A DNA stretch of 64,000 nucleotides from Sphingomonas sp. SORGH_AS_0950 (GTDB lineage: Bacteria > Pseudomonadota > Alphaproteobacteria > Sphingomonadales > Sphingomonadaceae): assembly GCF_030818415.1 (NCBI RefSeq), contig NZ_JAUTAE010000001.1:1242501-1306500 (forward strand), in the 5' to 3' direction. Shown one piece after another: positions 50,524-59,522 of this stretch. Within the stretch, counting starts at the first letter, position 1. Each line of letters begins with the position of its first letter. Made by a program: the position numbers and the translations under genes. Under the pieces are notes generated by a model. It had not been told where the DNA came from. It made no database searches and worked only from the letters and a program-made list of their open reading frames with translations.

Positions 50524-52434
50524 ATGATCGATTTCTCCCGCCGCGCCGTCCTTGCCTCCGGCCTGGTCGCGTCCGCCACGCCCGCTTTTGCCAAGGCGCG
50601 GGCCGGTGCGCCCGCCCCCTACGGCGCGGTCCCCTCGGCGCGTCAGTGGCGCTGGCACCAGCGCGAGCAATATGCCTTCGTCCACTTCGCCATGAATACC
50701 TTCACCGACAAGGAATGGGGTTACGGCGACGAAGACCCCAAGATGTTCAACCCGTCCGACTTCAGCGCGGACCAGATCGTCGCGGCGGCCAAGGCGGGGA
50801 ACCTCAAGGGCATCATCCTGACGGCCAAGCATCATGACGGCTTCTGCCTGTGGCCGACCAGGCTGACCGAGCATTGCATCCGCAATTCGCCCTACAAGGA
50901 CGGCAAGGGCGATATCGTCCGCGAGATGTCGGATGCGTGCAAGCGCGGCGGGATCGCGTTCGGCATCTATCTCTCGCCCTGGGACCGCAACCGCGCCGAT
51001 TATGGCACCCCCGCCTATATCGACTATTATCGCAAGCAGGTGGTCGAGCTCTGCACCGGTTATGGGGAGCTGTTCGAATTCTGGTTCGACGGCGCGAATG
51101 GCGGCGACGGCTATTATGGCGGCGCGCGCGAGACGCGGCAGATCGATGCCCCCAAATATTACAACTGGCCCTCGATCATCGCGCTGGTCCATCAATATCA
51201 GCCCATGGCGTGCACCTTCGACCCGCTGGGCGCGGACATTCGCTGGGTCGGCAATGAGGACGGCATCGCGGGCGATCCCTGCTGGCCGACCATGCCCGAC
51301 CATCCCTATGTCCAGTCGGAGGGCAATTCGGGCGTGCGCGGCGGCGCGCTGTGGTGGCCCGCCGAGACCAACACCTCGATCCGGCCCGGCTGGTTCTATC
51401 ACGCCGACGAGGATTCCAAGGTCCGATCGCCTGAGAATCTCGTCGGCTATTTCGACACCTCGGTCGCGCGCGGCACCAATATGAACCTGAACCTGCCGCC
51501 CGACCGGCGCGGCCGCATTCCCGATCAGGACGTGAAAATCCTGAAGAGCTTCGGCGATGCGATCCGCGCCAGCTTCGCGACCGACCTCGCGCAAGGGTCG
51601 GTGGCGAGCGCCAGCCATGTGCGCGGCAAGGGGTTCGAGGCGGCCCGCGTCCTCGACGGCGACCGCGAGACCTATTGGTCGGCCCCCGATGGCGTGACCA
51701 CGCCCAGCCTGACGCTCGACCTGCCGCCCGGCCGCAGCTTCGACCTGATCCGCATCCGCGAATATCTGCCGCTCGGCGTGCGGGTCACGCGCTTCGCAGT
51801 CGATGCCGAGGTGAACGGCCAGTGGCAGCAGCTTGCCGAGCATGAGTGCATCAGCGCGCAGCGGATCATCCGCCTGCCCGCCCCGATCACCGCCAAGCGG
51901 GTCCGCCTGCGCATCGTCGACGCGCCGGTCTGCCCGGCGATCAGCGAGGTGTCGCTGTTCCGAAGCGTCGCGCCGGTCCCCGTCCCCGCCATCGTGTCGA
52001 GCGATCCCACGGTGCTGGCGACCACCGACTGGACGATCGTCTCGGCAAGTGCGCCGGGCGCGGAGAAGCTGCTCGACAATGACGCCAAGACCATCTGGAT
52101 CCAGCCCGCGCCGACGCCGGGCAAGCCCGCCAGCGTCACCGTCGACATGGGCCAGGTCCGCGATGTGGCGGGCTTCAGCCTGACGCCGTCGCGCCAGGTG
52201 ATGGTCGATGCCGCCCCGCCGCGCGGCTATGTCGCGGAGACGAGCGTCGACGGCAAGAACTGGACTCCGGCGGGTTCGGGCGAATTCTCCAACATCGCCT
52301 ATGCGCTTTCCACCCAGCGCCTGCCCTTCACCAGCGTCCGGCCGGTCCGCTATCTGCGGCTGAGCTTCGCCGAAATGTCCAAGCCCGCCGCCAATCTGGC
52401 GATTGCGGGGATCGGCGCCTTCACCAAGCGCTGA
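50524..52434 (+). CDS. GH29 alpha-L-fucosidase with C-terminal discoidin-like domains
   Basis: The 636-residue protein has a Tat-type signal (FSRRAVLASGLVASATPAFA), a GH29 barrel (WHQREQYAFVHFAMNTFTDKEWG; LTAKHHDGFCLWPT; nucleophile D189 in FEFWFDGANGG) and two C-terminal beta-sandwich domains (about residues 360-490 and 500-636) that look like F5/8 type C carbohydrate-binding modules. The form is of the alpha-1,3/4 fucosidase subgroup (GH29-B), which fits the alpha-1,3 core fucose of plant N-glycans. The ATG at 50524 has GGAG upstream; a TTG six bases before it is also possible. It is the last gene of the cluster, 23 bases after GH92. Confidence 0.9.
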   Translation: MIDFSRRAVLASGLVASATPAFAKARAGAPAPYGAVPSARQWRWHQREQYAFVHFAMNTFTDKEWGYGDEDPKMFNPSDFSADQIVAAAKAGNLKGIILTAKHHDGFCLWPTRLTEHCIRNSPYKDGKGDIVREMSDACKRGGIAFGIYLSPWDRNRADYGTPAYIDYYRKQVVELCTGYGELFEFWFDGANGGDGYYGGARETRQIDAPKYYNWPSIIALVHQYQPMACTFDPLGADIRWVGNEDGIAGDPCWPTMPDHPYVQSEGNSGVRGGALWWPAETNTSIRPGWFYHADEDSKVRSPENLVGYFDTSVARGTNMNLNLPPDRRGRIPDQDVKILKSFGDAIRASFATDLAQGSVASASHVRGKGFEAARVLDGDRETYWSAPDGVTTPSLTLDLPPGRSFDLIRIREYLPLGVRVTRFAVDAEVNGQWQQLAEHECISAQRIIRLPAPITAKRVRLRIVDAPVCPAISEVSLFRSVAPVPVPAIVSSDPTVLATTDWTIVSASAPGAEKLLDNDAKTIWIQPAPTPGKPASVTVDMGQVRDVAGFSLTPSRQVMVDAAPPRGYVAETSVDGKNWTPAGSGEFSNIAYALSTQRLPFTSVRPVRYLRLSFAEMSKPAANLAIAGIGAFTKR

Positions 52435-52560
52435 GCCTCCCTGCGCCCCGTCGCGGCCGGACCGTCCGGCGCGGCGGGGCGTCCTCCTGTCCCGTCATAC
52501 GGAACAGTGCGGGGTCCGGGCGGTTGAGCCGGGCCTGAGCACAGGACAGGAGATGCCGCC

Positions 52561-53325
52561 ATGGCCCGTTTCGACGGCAAGATCGTGATCGTCACCGGCG
52601 CGGCCTCGGGCATCGGCGAAGGCGCCGCGCGCCGCTTCGCGCAAGAGGGTGCGACCCTCGTCCTCGGCGACACGGACCAGGACGGCCTGGCGACGTTGAC
52701 CGAGGCGCTGGCCCCCGCAACCGTCGCGACGCGGCCGACCGACGTGTCCAGAATGGCCGATTGCGAGGCGCTGGTCGCGCTGGCGATCGAGCGGTTCGGG
52801 CGGGTCGACATCCTGGTCAGCAACGCCGGGATCGATCATCTCGGCAAGCTCGACGAGGGCGATTTCTCGGCCTTCACCAAGGTCATCGAAACCGACCTGT
52901 ACGGCGTCGTCCAGATGGCGCGCGCCGCGATCGCGCCCTTGCGCGCGGCGAAGGGGTGCATCATCAACATGTCCTCCGTCTCCGGTCTGGGCGGCGACTG
53001 GAACCACAGCTTCTATTGCGCCGCCAAGGGGGCGGTCACCAACTTCACCCGCGCGCTGGCGATGGACGAGGCGGCGAACGGCGTGCGCGTCAACGCGGTC
53101 AATCCGTCGCTGACCTACACCGCGCTGACCGAGGGGATGAAGGAACAGCCCGAGCTGATCGCCAAGTTCGAGGCGCGCATTCCGATGGGCCGAGGGGCCG
53201 AACCCGACGATATTGCCGGGGCCATCGCCTTTCTGGCCAGCGAGGATGCCCGATTCATTACCGGCATCAACCTGCCCGTGGATGGCGGCCTGAGCGCTTC
53301 CAATGGCCAGCCACCGCTCGGCTGA
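52561..53325 (+). CDS. SDR-family NAD(P)-dependent oxidoreductase
   Basis: The 254-residue protein has the classical short-chain dehydrogenase motifs: TGAASGIG for nucleotide binding (residues 11-18), NAG, the catalytic serine in NMSSVSG and YCAAK (Tyr/Lys). D37-type residues (GDTDQDG) after beta-2 suggest NAD. It could oxidise a sugar or sugar acid. It has its own AGGAGAT ribosome-binding site after a 126-base gap downstream of the fucosidase, so it may belong to the glycan cluster (fucose or mannose dehydrogenase) or to neither. Substrate is unknown. Confidence 0.88.
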   Translation: MARFDGKIVIVTGAASGIGEGAARRFAQEGATLVLGDTDQDGLATLTEALAPATVATRPTDVSRMADCEALVALAIERFGRVDILVSNAGIDHLGKLDEGDFSAFTKVIETDLYGVVQMARAAIAPLRAAKGCIINMSSVSGLGGDWNHSFYCAAKGAVTNFTRALAMDEAANGVRVNAVNPSLTYTALTEGMKEQPELIAKFEARIPMGRGAEPDDIAGAIAFLASEDARFITGINLPVDGGLSASNGQPPLG

Positions 53326-53460
53326 CGACCATAATATAGATATATATCAAGATCGGCACCGGGCCGCATCGCCCTGTGAAAATTAGCTTATGTTTCCATC
53401 ATCGTTCTGGGAGCCAAACAAAATATCCGACGTTGTCCCTCTATAACGAAAGGGGCGAGC
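53326..53460 (+). promoter_or_regulatory. AT-rich leader of the glycosyltransferase cluster
   Basis: This 135-base gap is markedly AT-rich (ATAATATAGATATATATCAA at 53332-53351) in a GC-rich window. It leads to the TTG start at 53461 with GAAAGGGGCGAGC before it. A TATAAC hexamer lies at 53440-53445. It is the only place in 53.3-60.4 kb with room for a promoter, so the six coupled genes are probably transcribed from here. Confidence 0.45.
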
Positions 53461-55476
53461 TTGATCATTGTTCATCTGGCGCTTGGCGGGTGCCTGAAAT
53501 CGCCACCTGTCCATTATGGTATCACCGCCGATACGGGCGGCCATATTGCCTATATTCTTGATGCCGCCGCCGCGCAGGCCGACAATATTGATACGCATCA
53601 AGTTTCGATCGTCACCCGGCTGTTCGAGGGCGAAGGTCTGGCCGTCGAGCATGGCCTGTCGAGCGAACGCCTGTCGCCCCGCCTGACCATCGACCGGATC
53701 GCGACCGCCAATCGCGGCTATCTGGAAAAGGAAGCGCTGGCCGAAGACTTGTCCGCCTTTACCGAGGCATTCTGCGCGCACCTGGCGCGGCTGCCCCGGC
53801 TTCCCGACGTCATCCATGCGCATTTCTCCGACGCCGCCGCCGTCGCGGCCGAGGCTCGCCGCCGCTTCGCCATTCCCTTCGTCTATACCCCGCACGCGCT
53901 GGGCATCGACAAGCAGACGCATCAGGGCTCCTGCCCCGCGCTCGATGCCCGTATCGCCGCCGAGCGGACCGCGATCGCCGGGGCAGATGCGATCATCGTG
54001 TCGACCCGCGACGAGGCCGATCGGCAGGTCCATGCCTATGACACGCCCGTCTCGGGGCGCATCCACTGCATCCCGCCCGGCGTGCCCAGCCGCGACCCGC
54101 GGCCATCGTCGCAGCCGTCGCTGGCCGCGCGGCTGGACCAGTGGCTCGACGATCCGGCCAAGCCGATCGTGCTCGCCATCGCCCGGCCGGTCGCCAAGAA
54201 GAACCTCGCCGCGCTGGCCCGCGCCTATGCCGCCTCTCCCAAGCTCCAGCGCGCGGCCAATCTGGTCATCCTGGCCGGGCAGCATGACGGCCCCGGCTCG
54301 GCCGAGGAACGCGCGGTCCTCGCGGAGTTGCAGGCGCTGGTCGAGGCACCCGGCTTGCGCGGTCATGTCGCGCTGCCGCCCGCGCATGACGGACATGATG
54401 TCGCCGCGCTGTACGACCGCGCCGCGCAAGGGGGCGTCTTCGTCAATCCCGCGCTGCACGAACCCTTCGGGCTGACCCTGATCGAGGCCGCCGCCGCCGG
54501 CGTGCCGGTGGTCGCGACCCGGCATGGGGGCCCCAGCGAGATCGTCGCCCATCTGGGCCATGGCCTGCTGGTCGATCCGCGTGACGAGGCGGCCATCGCC
54601 GAAACCTGCCTGTCGATCATCGCCAACCCCGAACGCCATGCCGCGATGAGCCGCGCGGGACGCGAGGGCGCGGCGCGCTATGACTGGGGCCGCTATGCGG
54701 CGGAGTCGGTCGCGCTCTATGCCCGCCTGCCGCGCGCGCCGGGGCTGCTCGCCAGCGACATCGATCACACGCTGACCGGCTGTCCGGCGGGGGCACACGG
54801 CTTTGCCCAGTGGCGACAGGGCAGCGACCTGCCCTTCGTCGTCGCCACGGGGCGCTCCTTCGCGATGGCGCGGATGATCCTGTCGCAATGGGGCCTGCCC
54901 GAACCCGACGCCTTCATCACCGATGTCGGCACCCGCATCATGCTGAAGGGGCAGCGCGGGTGGCAGGAATGCCCGGTCTATGCCGCGCGGCTGGACGAGG
55001 GGTGGAACCGCAAGGCGGTGGCGACCGCGCTCAAGCCGCTGCGCCTGCGCCCGCAACCGCGCGACACGGCGGGGCCGCACAAGATCAGCTTCTTCGGCAC
55101 CGCCGAGGATGCCGCGCGGGTCCGCGCCGTCCTGTCCGAACAGGGGCTGGCCGCCAAGGTCGTCTATTCGCACGGACGGCTGATCGACGTGCTGGCACCG
55201 CTGGGCGGCAAGGCGGCGGCGGTCGCGGCCTATGCGCGGCGACTGGACCTGCCGGTCGGCGCCTGCATCGCGGCGGGCGACAGCGGCAACGATGTCGACA
55301 TGCTGGAGGCGTGCGGCCATGCCATCGTCGTCGGCAATGCCAGCGACGAGCTGGACGGGCTGGCCCCGCGCGACGGGCTGCTGCGCGTCGCCGGGCATCA
55401 CGCCAATGGCGTGCTGGAAGGGCTGGAGCGACTGGGGCTGACCGAGCCGATGCTGATGCGTGCGAGCGCGGCGTGA
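53461..55476 (+). CDS. Sucrose-phosphate-synthase-like GT4 fused to a HAD phosphatase
   Basis: The 671-residue protein joins two parts. The GT4 part (about 1-430) has the sucrose-phosphate-synthase hallmarks TADTGGHIAYIL near residue 22 and HALGIDKQTHQG near 148, and the retaining E334-x7-E342 motif (EPFGLTLIEA). The HAD part (about 430-671) has DIDHTLTG (D433, D435) and GDSGNDVDML near 606, as in sucrose-phosphate phosphatases. The natural reading is sugar-phosphate transfer followed by dephosphorylation, giving sucrose or a related non-reducing glycoside. It starts at TTG 53461 after AAAGGGG. It heads a cluster of six overlapping genes. True sucrose synthesis is inference; fructose-6-P specificity cannot be seen. 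Confidence 0.85.
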   Translation: MIIVHLALGGCLKSPPVHYGITADTGGHIAYILDAAAAQADNIDTHQVSIVTRLFEGEGLAVEHGLSSERLSPRLTIDRIATANRGYLEKEALAEDLSAFTEAFCAHLARLPRLPDVIHAHFSDAAAVAAEARRRFAIPFVYTPHALGIDKQTHQGSCPALDARIAAERTAIAGADAIIVSTRDEADRQVHAYDTPVSGRIHCIPPGVPSRDPRPSSQPSLAARLDQWLDDPAKPIVLAIARPVAKKNLAALARAYAASPKLQRAANLVILAGQHDGPGSAEERAVLAELQALVEAPGLRGHVALPPAHDGHDVAALYDRAAQGGVFVNPALHEPFGLTLIEAAAAGVPVVATRHGGPSEIVAHLGHGLLVDPRDEAAIAETCLSIIANPERHAAMSRAGREGAARYDWGRYAAESVALYARLPRAPGLLASDIDHTLTGCPAGAHGFAQWRQGSDLPFVVATGRSFAMARMILSQWGLPEPDAFITDVGTRIMLKGQRGWQECPVYAARLDEGWNRKAVATALKPLRLRPQPRDTAGPHKISFFGTAEDAARVRAVLSEQGLAAKVVYSHGRLIDVLAPLGGKAAAVAAYARRLDLPVGACIAAGDSGNDVDMLEACGHAIVVGNASDELDGLAPRDGLLRVAGHHANGVLEGLERLGLTEPMLMRASAA

Positions 55477-56618
55477 TGCGGCCCTTCGGTTATTTCGTCC
55501 ATCATCAGGGGCGCGGCCATGCCGAACGCTGCGCCGCCATCCTGAACGCACTGCCACCCGAACGTCCGGTCACGATCTTCTGCGCGCGCGACGACATCTT
55601 CCCGCCGCTCCCCCCGCAGGTCGAGCTGATCGTCATCCCCTCGCTGTTCGAGCCGACGGGGGCCGAGGCGGGCACGATGGATGCGGTCCCGACGCCCGAG
55701 ACGCTGCATTGCGCGCCGCTCGGCTGGCCGGGAATCCGCCATGCCATGGCGGTGATCGCGGGCTGGTTCGACCGCGCCGACCCCGCGCTGATGATCTGCG
55801 ACGTGTCGGCGGAGATCGCGCAGCTCTCGCGCATCTGCTCGGTGCCGCATGTGAAGATCCTCCAGCATGGCGACCGGGGCGATGCGGGGCACCGCGCGGC
55901 CTATGACGGCGCGGCGGGGCTGCTGGCGGCGTTCGACGAGGCGCTGGCCCAGCCCGAATGGGACGACGCGATGCTGGCCAAGACCTGTTTCGCGGGTGGC
56001 CTGGGCGTCGACACCCGCGTGCCCGAGCGCGAACTGGCGCGCCAGCGGATCGGCGTCGGCGCGGAGGAGGAGGTCATCCTCGTCCTCTCCGGCGGCGGCG
56101 GCGGCGGCTTCGCGCAGGCCCCGCTGGGCGTCGGCGCGCGCAGCCGTCCGGGCGCGCGCTGGATCACCATCGGCCCGGTCGTGCGCGACTGGCACGCGAC
56201 AGAGCCCGGCAATATCGAGCATCGCGGCTGGGTCGACAATCCGGCCGACCATGTCGCCGCAGCCGACTTGGTCATCGCCTCGACCGGCAACACCACCTGC
56301 CAGCAGATCCTGGCCGCTGCCCGCCCCTGGCTCGCCATTCCCGAATGGCGCTATTTCGACGAGCAGCATCGGAAGGCCGAGGCGCTGGCGGCGGCGGGGG
56401 CGGCATGCGTCCGCCCGCATCTGCCCTCCTCGGCCCAGGCCTGGACCGCGGCGCTGGCCGAGACGCGCGCCACCCACCGCCCCGCGCTCCAGCGCGCGAT
56501 GATCGCCGACACGCCCGCCCAGGACGCCGCCGACTGGCTGGAAGCGCTCGCCGCGCGGCTCTGGCCGGTCGAACTCCACCCCTCCTCCACCCCCACCCCC
56601 AGCGGAGCCCATTCATGA
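55476..56618 (+). CDS. GT-B glycosyltransferase (MurG/GT28-like)
   Basis: The 380-residue protein has an N-terminal GYFVHHQGRGHAERC segment (like the glycine-rich loop of MurG-type enzymes) and a C-terminal nucleotide-sugar region with SGGGGGGFAQAPLG and ASTGNTTCQQILAAARPWLAIPEW. It lacks membrane segments. ATG 55476 lies in a TGATG overlap with the synthase stop and its own stop overlaps the next gene (ATGA). Donor and acceptor are unknown; it likely adds the next sugar to the product of the preceding enzyme. Confidence 0.78.
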   Translation: MRPFGYFVHHQGRGHAERCAAILNALPPERPVTIFCARDDIFPPLPPQVELIVIPSLFEPTGAEAGTMDAVPTPETLHCAPLGWPGIRHAMAVIAGWFDRADPALMICDVSAEIAQLSRICSVPHVKILQHGDRGDAGHRAAYDGAAGLLAAFDEALAQPEWDDAMLAKTCFAGGLGVDTRVPERELARQRIGVGAEEEVILVLSGGGGGGFAQAPLGVGARSRPGARWITIGPVVRDWHATEPGNIEHRGWVDNPADHVAAADLVIASTGNTTCQQILAAARPWLAIPEWRYFDEQHRKAEALAAAGAACVRPHLPSSAQAWTAALAETRATHRPALQRAMIADTPAQDAADWLEALAARLWPVELHPSSTPTPSGAHS

Positions 56619-57529
56619 TCTCGGTCGTCACGCTTGCCGGGGGCCGCCCCGATCATCTCCGCAATGTCGTCCTCGGCCTCAGCCGCCAGACGACCATGCC
56701 AGCCGAACTGATCGTCGCGGTCATCCAGGACGCGCCCTATGACTTACCGGATGCGCCCTTTCCCATTCGCCAGATGATGGTGTCGGGTCCGCACCTGCCG
56801 CTCGCCTCCGCGCGCAACGCGGCGGCCAAGGCATGCGTCGGCGACAAGATCGTCTTCCTCGATATGGACTGCATTCCGACGCCCGAGCTGCTGGCCGATT
56901 ACGACCGCTGCCTCGATGAGATGGATGGGCTGTTGATGGGCGAGGTGATGTATCTGCCCGGCGGCGCGACTGAGGGCGACTGGCGCTATAAGGACTTCGC
57001 GACGGTGGCGGTCCGCCACTCCGACCGGCGAGGGCCCCCGCCCGAGGGGATCGAGCGCTGCGCCGATTATCGGTGCTTCTGGTCACTCAACTTCGCGATG
57101 CGCCGCGCGACCTTCCTCGCGACCGGCGGCTTCGACGAACGCTATGCGGGCTATGGCGGCGAGGACACCGATTTCGGCAAGGTGGTGGACAAGGCGGGCG
57201 TCCCGATCGCCTGGATCAAGGGCGGGCTCGCCTATCACCAATATCATCCGCACCACATGCCGCCGGTCCACCATATCGACAGCGTGGTGCGCAATGCCGA
57301 GCTGTTCGAGGCGAAATGGGGCTATCGCACCATGGGGCACTGGCTGCACGCCTTTCGCCTGATGGGGCTGATCGACGACACGCCCGGCCGCCCGATCCGC
57401 ATCCTGCGCCGTCCCGACAAGGACGACCTCGCCCTGACCGGGCAGCAGAGCCACCAGCCCTATGCCAATACCGCCAGCGTCATCCGCCTGCTGGAGGAGC
57501 GCGCCGCCGGGTCCCGCGTCGCGGCATGA
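56615..57529 (+). CDS. GT2-like glycosyltransferase (galactosyltransferase C-terminal type)
   Basis: The 304-residue GT-A enzyme has an N-terminal nucleotide-binding fold with a DMD motif (VFLDMDCIPTP) and a C-terminal segment GGFDERYAGYGGEDTDFG, which is the GWGxED-type catalytic region of the chondroitin/galactosyl-transferase C-terminal family. It is soluble. ATGA overlaps link it to both neighbours. It should be an inverting transferase; the sugar is unknown. Confidence 0.82.
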   Translation: MISVVTLAGGRPDHLRNVVLGLSRQTTMPAELIVAVIQDAPYDLPDAPFPIRQMMVSGPHLPLASARNAAAKACVGDKIVFLDMDCIPTPELLADYDRCLDEMDGLLMGEVMYLPGGATEGDWRYKDFATVAVRHSDRRGPPPEGIERCADYRCFWSLNFAMRRATFLATGGFDERYAGYGGEDTDFGKVVDKAGVPIAWIKGGLAYHQYHPHHMPPVHHIDSVVRNAELFEAKWGYRTMGHWLHAFRLMGLIDDTPGRPIRILRRPDKDDLALTGQQSHQPYANTASVIRLLEERAAGSRVAA

Positions 57530-58602
57530 GGATCGCGCTGCTCGCCCATGTCCGCCAGCCGATCCGCCAACCCTTTCTCGGCGGCATGGAGGCGCATGGC
57601 TGGTATCTGGCGGAGGGGCTGGCGGCCCGCGGGCATGAGGTGGTGCTGTTCGCCAGCGGCGACAGCGACCCGCGCTTCACGCTCGATCCGGTGCTGCCCG
57701 TCCATTACGAGGCGGTGTTCCCCTGGGCCGAGCATCGCGGCAAGCCCGAGCTGATCGCGCATGTCGATGCCGGTTACGCCGCTGCCTGCGACCGGATCGC
57801 GCGCGGCGGGTTCGACGTGGTGCACAATAACAGCCTGCACCGCTTCCCGCTGGAGCCGCGCCGCACCGCCGCAACGCCGACCGTGACCTCGCTGCACGTG
57901 CCGCCCTATGACGCGCTCCATTATTTCGTCACCGCCAGCCCAGGCCCGACCCACAGGCTGACCGTCACTTCAGCGCGCCAGCTCGCCGCCTGGTGGCCGC
58001 AGGGGGCACCGCCCGAAGCCTCGGTCCTGCACAACGCCATCGATCCCGCCGCCTGGCCCTTCGTGGCGCAGGGCAATGGCGAGGCGGTGTGGTGCGGCCG
58101 GATCACCCCCAATAAGGGCCCGCATCTGGCCGCGCTCGCCGCGCGTAAGGCGGGCATCCCCCTCACCCTGTTCGGCGCCATCGAAGACCCGGATTATTGG
58201 GGGGCGGCGGTCGAGCCCCTGCTCGGCGACGGCATCCGCTATGGCGGGCATCTCGACGGCCCCGCGCTGGCGCGGGAAATCGGGCGGGCCTCGGTCTTCC
58301 TCTTCACCCCCTGTTGGGACGAGCCCTTCGGCCTGGTCGCCATCGAGGCCATGGCCTGCGGCCTGCCCGTCGCCGCCTTTGACGAAGGCGCGGCGGCCGA
58401 AGTCGTCGGCGAGGCGGGGTGCCTGGCCCCGGCGGGCGATGTGGAGGCGCTCGCCCGCGCGATCGACACGGCCAGGGCCATTCCGCGCACGGTCGCCCGC
58501 CACCGGGTCGAGACCCATTTCGCCCGCGACCGCTGGCTCGATCGGTGCGAGGCGCTCTATGCGGAGGTCTGCGCCGGCGCGCGCGTGACGCGCGCCGCAT
58601 GA
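57526..58602 (+). CDS. GT4 glycosyltransferase
   Basis: The 358-residue GT-B protein has RIALLAHVRQPIRQPFLGGMEAH at the start (GGME acceptor-side loop), a linker VWCGRITPNKGPHLAALAA and a donor site with FTPCWDEPFGLVAIEAMACGLP (E-x7-E). It is a retaining GT4 enzyme without membrane segments. Start ATG 57526 overlaps the preceding stop (ATGA), as does its stop with the following gene. Donor unknown. Confidence 0.88.
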   Translation: MRIALLAHVRQPIRQPFLGGMEAHGWYLAEGLAARGHEVVLFASGDSDPRFTLDPVLPVHYEAVFPWAEHRGKPELIAHVDAGYAAACDRIARGGFDVVHNNSLHRFPLEPRRTAATPTVTSLHVPPYDALHYFVTASPGPTHRLTVTSARQLAAWWPQGAPPEASVLHNAIDPAAWPFVAQGNGEAVWCGRITPNKGPHLAALAARKAGIPLTLFGAIEDPDYWGAAVEPLLGDGIRYGGHLDGPALAREIGRASVFLFTPCWDEPFGLVAIEAMACGLPVAAFDEGAAAEVVGEAGCLAPAGDVEALARAIDTARAIPRTVARHRVETHFARDRWLDRCEALYAEVCAGARVTRAA

Positions 58603-59522
58603 GCGAGGACGTCATCGCCCGGCAGCAGGCGGCGTTGCGCGACCTGTACCGCCACCATGTCGCGCCCGGCGAGCCCTATGCGCTGGTCGACTTTCCCGAC
58701 CATCCCAATGTCGGCGACAGCGCGATCTGGCTGGGCGAGATCGCCATGCTCCATGCGGTCGGCGCGGGCGATCCGGCCTATAGGTCGCACTGGGACGATT
58801 TCGATGCGGCCGCCTTCGTCGCGGCCTGCCCGATCGGGCCGATCCTGATCCATGGCGGCGGCAATCTGGGCGATATCTGGCCGCACCATCAGCATTTCCG
58901 CGAAAGCCTGATCCGCGATTTTCCCGATCGCCGCATCGTCCAGCTGCCCCAGTCGATCCATTTCCGCGATCCCGCCCATCGCGACCGTTTCGCCGCGCTG
59001 GTCGCCGGGCATGGCGACTTCCATCTTCATGTCCGCGATGCCGCCAGCCTGGAACTGGCGCGGCGGCATTTCGACTGTCCGGTCGCATTGTCCCCCGACT
59101 CCGCCTTCGGGCTCGGACCGCTGCCGCGCCCCCGCACGCCCGACTGCCATAGCCTGATGCTGTTGCGGACCGATGCCGAACGCGCCGCGCGGGACGACCG
59201 GCTGTTGCGGCAAAGCCCGGATGCGGTGGCGCTGGACTGGCTGGACGAGACGCCCCCGACCGAGGCCGACTTCACCGCACGGGCGCGGGCGCGGGTGGAG
59301 CGCGGGCTCCGCCTGTTGTCGCGCGGGGAGCAGGTCGTCACCGACCGGCTGCACGGTCATATCCTGGCGCTGCTCCTCGGGCTGCCGCATGTCGTGCTCG
59401 ACAATGACTATGGCAAGGTCGCCGCCTATATCGGCGCATGGACCCATGGTTCGCCGCTGGTTCGTCAGGCCGCCACCCCGGACGAGGCGATGGCGCTGAT
59501 CGGCGCGGCGATGATGGCATGA
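58599..59522 (+). CDS. Polysaccharide pyruvyl transferase family protein
   Basis: The 307-residue protein shows the family motifs DHPNVGDSAIWLGE near the start, ILIHGGGNLGDIWPHH, IVQLPQSIHF and TDRLHGHILALLLGLPHVVLDNDYGK. Members transfer a pyruvate ketal from phosphoenolpyruvate to a sugar in surface polysaccharides; others have related transferase roles. It sits between glycosyltransferase genes with ATGA overlaps on both sides, so it probably decorates the same glycoside. Pyruvylation is inferred from family. Confidence 0.85.
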   Translation: MSEDVIARQQAALRDLYRHHVAPGEPYALVDFPDHPNVGDSAIWLGEIAMLHAVGAGDPAYRSHWDDFDAAAFVAACPIGPILIHGGGNLGDIWPHHQHFRESLIRDFPDRRIVQLPQSIHFRDPAHRDRFAALVAGHGDFHLHVRDAASLELARRHFDCPVALSPDSAFGLGPLPRPRTPDCHSLMLLRTDAERAARDDRLLRQSPDAVALDWLDETPPTEADFTARARARVERGLRLLSRGEQVVTDRLHGHILALLLGLPHVVLDNDYGKVAAYIGAWTHGSPLVRQAATPDEAMALIGAAMMA

